Assembly (NCBI RefSeq): GCF_004798865.1 | Contig: NW_025335661.1 | Location: 514,931 to 578,930, forward strand | DNA from: Varanus komodoensis | Taxonomy: Eukaryota > Chordata > Lepidosauria > Squamata > Varanidae | DNA length: 64,000 bases | Direction of reading: 5' to 3' | In this document: in pieces, positions 54,101 through 60,100 of the stretch | Layout of the letters: the number at the start of each line of letters is the position of its first letter | How positions within the stretch are numbered: the stretch's first letter is position 1 | Program-made: the position numbers and the translations under genes | The notes under the pieces: model-generated | Told to the model about the DNA's origin: nothing | Database searches by the model: none | Seen by the model: the letters and a program-made list of their open reading frames with translations, nothing else

Positions 54101-57100
54101 TAGGTACAGGCCAGGGAAAATTTCACCTACACCAAGACATTTAACTGTCTAGTGGGCAAAGAGAGTTAGGGCTATGCCTAATGAAGCTTTTGCACATGTT
54201 GCATAATCTGTTATCAATATGGCTCAATGAAGGTGAGGTGCAGTTACAGCTACCACAACCCTTTCAACTTACTAGTTTCTCCACAACCTGCTTACAACCT
54301 TCCACTGCAGGAAACACAACACAAATACTTCATGATAAGCAATATATTTATATTAAAAGCTTTCAATATTTTAATGATTTTGTGATAATATGTAGCAGGA
54401 ATAGGGAGTTTCCAGACCCAAGTTTTTGCTCGCCTACATCTCCCCTTTATCTTTGACCAACAACATTCCTGCTGACAGAATAACGTTCCCCATCTCTGCT
54501 ATCCCTCTCTCCAGACACCATCCTACACAAGAATGTTTCATGGAAGTGGAAGGTCATCTCCCTTCCACAGAGCACCATAGAATCTGCAAATTTCCCAATT
54601 TTTCTTGCTTTGAAAGAAATAAGACATAATCCAATAATTCTAATACACCAAGAGTTCCCCTGAATCCAGTAGCCATACACAGTAGTAACTTAGGAAAGGA
54701 GGAAGCAAATAAAGACAGAAGCAAATCAAAGTGAGGAAGCAGCAGCAACTGAAAGCCACTAAGTTTAGCTGTGAAGAAAAGCTGGCACGCACAGAGATAC
54801 ATTAATGGAAAGGTATGTGCAAATAGACTGAGGCAGACAATACTAAAAATATAAGCATCATAGCTTGACAGAAACATAGACGCTTGGAGATGAGTATACC
54901 TACAAAAGCACGTGTCAGTTCTTAAGAAAGAATCAGAAGAAAACATTTCCTAGATAACTTATGTTCAAAATTTGCACAGAAGGCTACATTACCAAACAGA
55001 GACACAGCAAGATAAATTGGGAGTAGGGGAGAAATCAGACTAACTGTTCTGGAATTGTTGAGACAATATCTAGTATATTAAAACATAAAAGTAACACAGG
55101 AAATTGTGCCTTGCTACCCTAAGAAGTCTAGAATTCATAAGCTATGAAAATCTTATGCATATTTGCTCAGTAGCAGTATATTCAGTGATACTTACTCCCA
55201 TTTAAATATCTACAGGATGACAGCCTGAATTTTTCTCCCAGGAAAATAACTACACAAAGCTACTTAAACATGTTATTTTTCTTCTTATAAGAATTTCTAA
55301 AAATTGATGTTTTGACCATTTGTGTGTTCTTGGCACATCAATTGTCTTTGCATGCAGCTGAAGAAGCCTCACTGCTACTAAATTAGATTAGGGGAAACCT
55401 AATTTCATTTAAATTAACCTAAAAAATTAGAACTCAACTCAAACAAAAAATGAACCTTCCAGTTCTCCAGATTTTAAATGTATCTGCTAACCCTTCTCAC
55501 TTTTTTGTCTTTTTGTTGTAAATCATTAAGAAGTTAATACTGAGATAATTTACCTGGTATACTCCTCTTGCAACTGACCAGGATCAGGAGGAAAGAACTT
55601 GACAGCTAGACGAAGCATTGCATTCTTTGGTCCTGTGCAAAAATGTAAACCAATATATTCTATTACCATCTACTGTTAAAGTTTAAATACACAAACTAAA
55701 ACATAATTGCCACATCTCAAAGTGATGTCATGAGAAGTAGGCATTTACGTTGTCAGTGGATTGCAGCTGACCTCATGGATGTACTTACAGCATCTTCCAT
55801 GGTGTTGCCAGAAGCCAGGAGACCTTTCTATGAAATGCTTGTGATCTAGATCCTTGAATTTAACTTGTTCATCAAGTGAACAACAGGACCAGTACACAAT
55901 ATTTCAAGATATCCCTTGTCTATTACCAGATTGCCTGGCTTTTTCCTTGTGGGAGGATCAAACCTTTATGCAAAAGTAGCATCCAGCACATGAGAAGTCA
56001 ACAAAGCTCCAGAAAGTTGAATAGGAAGGCTTTACTACTGAACTGTGTGAAGAAGCAAAGAAAATCTAGCCTGTCATGGCAATAACAATCATACTGTCAT
56101 GCAGGAAACTGATAAGACATGCAGACCCAGCATGTTCAAAAAACAGTCTTCCTTATTCTTAGAGCCAGATTACTCAGTAGCTGCACTCCTAACCACTGTG
56201 ATCAGGAACAGATTGGTTAAAGTATATTCATGTGCATACAAGGGAGGGAGGAAGAGAGGACAGGGAAAAGAGAGAAGAGATGTGTGTGCCATCTATAGTG
56301 TTTTGCTATAAATACTATAAAGTCCCCCCCCCAAAAAAAGGTTTGGGGAATACAAAGTAACAGGGGACATAGGTTTCTGAATCTGCCATAATGCTGCTCT
56401 AGCAGGAAAATGCTAAATGAAAGATAGGATTCTCAAACTTTTCAAAAAAATTAGAATGGAATTCTGGACAAAAGAAATCTGTTTATATGTTATCAAACTT
56501 TAGCAATATTCAGATATTGGCTCAGCAACCATTAAAACCACAGACCACAGCAATTGCTTACTTTATGCTAATGAATGCCAATATTTGAATGAACTAAAGG
56601 CAAATCTTAGTGTTCTTCATACAATCTAGATTTTTAAAATATGAGACTTTTATGAATATACTATCTGAGTAATTTATAAGAAAACAAAATAATTTCCCTT
56701 GACACATGACTAAACATGAGAGCAATGCTTAGTAACTGCTGCCAGAACACCATTCGCCTACAACCAGAATGCAAGACAGCATGAATTAATTAGTTGTAAT
56801 ATCACAGCCTATAATATTATGAAACAGAAACTAGTATTTAACAATGTTTTCTGCCCACCCCTGCCCTTATTATTGTGGAGTCACTTTTATATAATTTTAA
56901 GTTTTTATCCATTAACACAGCTGTGTAAAATGTGGGCTGCAGAACAGAAAAAGTGCTATATAAAAGTCACTACATTATCTAATTTTAACTAGCTCCAGCA
57001 TCTTTTCATGTGAATGAAAAGCTCTCATCTGGAATGGATAATACCAAACCACACAACTCTGGCAGCCTAAGAAAACATTATCCACATACTTTCTATTTCT

Positions 57101-60100
57101 CATTGTTTTGGCATCTCTTTACATAATATCAAAACTCCACATGAGATACATAGGGTTTGAATACTTCATGCTTCCTACAGGGGGGCAAATTTATCAATTT
57201 TTAAGTAATATTGCTCACTGATAATTCAGGAATTACCAATCTCAAAAGGAAATCCCAAAGAACCTATTAAAGCAATGAAATCATTTTACAAATTAGATCA
57301 CCATAATAGTGGGTCCCTACAATGAATGAACCAGGGGTTTCTTCCTATTTTATAGCCAGATATTATATACAACTAAGTGAAAATTACTCCTATGCTATAA
57401 CTAAGAAAATGAATCATGAATAGGGCCTAAAAAACCAGAAGTATTATTGTGAGTCAGAATAACTGCAACTGAAGTGAACAGGTTCACAACATACTAAGCC
57501 ACCCTGTAAATAAGCCAAAGTTCATGGGCAACTTGCAGAACAATCCACAGTGCATCCGAGAGACTGATGACTAGGCTCACATGAGATGTTCTCCTCCTCT
57601 TATCCACTTGGTTTTCCTGCTAGCATCCCAATGTCCTTCATAGTGGAGTCCATATTCTCCCCATTCCTGCTCCAATTACTTTCCTTTTCATTTGCTGCTG
57701 TTTTTTTCCCCAAAGTCTCAAAACTGGAACGGTAGTCATATTCAGTTCTTTGCACATAGAAATGTGTGCAAATATAGTCAGAATTTTTTTTCAATTTGTC
57801 CATCATTCAAGGTTGTGGAAATGCATACTTACAACTTTCAGGCACATATGTATTCTTGCCAGCTGGATGTCCTTGTGAGTTTCAACTGCATTTGGTAACA
57901 TGGATGGAAACTGACAAGACTACACATAGGCTTGCTTCCGTATTTGCCCTCCTGCCCCTTGAGATCGGCAGCAGAGGCCCTCCACTGGGAGAGACATCAG
58001 GAAGCAAAGTACCCGGAGGTGGGCTTTCTCTGCGGTGGTGCCCCATCTGTGGAATGCGCTCCCCAGAGAGGTCCACCTGGCACCGTCATTATTTGTTTTT
58101 CGGCGCCAGGCTAAGACCTTTTTATTCAAACAATATTTTAATAATGTTCAATACCTATAGGTTTTAATTGTGCAGCCGAGGTGTTTCCGAGTTTTAACTG
58201 TTTTTGTATTATATTTATTTATTTGTGTGAGCCGTCCTTATAGCAAGGGGACAGCACATAAAAACTTTAAATAAATAAATAGGCTCACTCACAGAGTTGC
58301 TAAACTGCCAACTGAAAATCACTGGTAACAATGAAAAAAGTAAGTTCATCAAAAGGGAGTGGTGACAAGATCCCCATTAGCTGTGTAATCCTTGGGATTT
58401 CAAATGTTGAAAAGACTGTTCTTCATGCCCTACACATTTTTGACAGCACCCCACTAGAAACATGGATGAAACCACAAAGAGCAACACAATTCTCATGATG
58501 GAATAAGTGTCCCAGGTTTGGACAAGACAAAAACCAATCAAGGGCAAAAAATCCCTAGGTAAAACCACTGGCTGTCAGTATAGCAGGTTATCCATAAACA
58601 TGCCACCCTGTGAGAAACAGTCTGTGGATTCAGATATGACAAACCACCGTGGCTGGTTACCCACAATGTTTTGCCATGATGAGCAAACCCAGTCAATAGC
58701 TGTGTTTTCACCCTATGAATTTAGAGGCAATCAAGCTCATCATGATTTGTCTTCCCACTTCATCCTTCTGCAGGTATCCCAGCAGCTCCAAGGAAGCACC
58801 TATATTGGCATCCCTCTCCCCAGTGATCACAATCCCTTTTGTGATCATTGCAGCTTTTATCTTTGTATCCTTTCTTTCTCTTTAGAGATTGCTTTTTGCA
58901 ATTTCTAAAGTAATAGCCACTGGCAGCCCCTTCAAAGTACCCAAGAAGCAGAGTGAAACCATTGTCACTGACATGTCATGTTTTTGTCATCTTTTTTAAA
59001 TACACCTCAGGCTTGTAGAAATTTGTTCATAAGTTAGCAAAAGGGGGGGGGGAAGGTTTCAGTTTTCCAACAAAATTCTCCAGGGTGTCTGTGTGCACAC
59101 ATGCGTGCTGCACCTTACCACTCTTAGTGTCCCCCCCCCCCACCACATCTTTTCCATACTTTCCCAATACTCAGTGAAGTGGGCAAGTGCATGTCATTCC
59201 ATTTATGAGGGAACAGAGTCTTGACAGTTGTCAAAAGGCTTCCTTTCAAACATGGCTTTTGATAGGGCTAGTCAGAGTTTTTTTGACAGGAACATACACA
59301 GCCATAAAGTCTGTATATGACCCTGTCAAAAACACTGATTAATTTTGCCCATGTCAAGGCTTCCTCCCTCCCTCCTCCTCTGCAGTTAAGCAAAGAAATT
59401 ATTATTCTAATCAAAACTAGCTTCAGATTACAGATTAAAGTGCTCTGCAAAGATCAATAACAAAAAATAAAGAATTGGTTAGAATTCTTTGTCATAGAAT
59501 TGGTTAATAAACGTAATGCAATCAGATTGAAAGTTGAGTCCAAGTTATTCAAGACTGATTAATTCCTTTCTCAGTAAATGGTGTCTTAAAACCAAGTCTT
59601 CAAGGCAGTTCTTAGATTTGTAATGCCAACCACTTGGAACCACTTATTAGTTTTTGCTATTCTTCTCTTCCTTGGATCTGTCACACCCATTTCTCCCTGC
59701 TGCTCCTCCTCAGAACAGCTATGGCTTCCAAGTTTCAGGAACACCTTGACTTCCTACTCCCTTTGGCTCACAGTTCTCCACTTGAGAGAAGCTGGGGATA
59801 AATAAGCCAGAAAGTGGGCCAGGTTCACACAACATGCTAATCCACTGTGGGTTTCCATGTCATGCAACTCGGTAACAGCAACTGAGGTACCTCAAAGTTG
59901 AGAGTTTTTAGCCCATCTTATTATTTTCTTACAACTAACAAGTCATCCATTTACTGAAAAAAACCCCGATTAGTTTTCCACTGAAATATGTTAAAAACAT
60001 TACAAGATGTTAGTAAATAAATATCAAGAGACTGACAGTGCAAATCTTTAAAATGGTGAATCAGATATGCAAGCAACTCACTGCCTCACTATCAGGTAAC

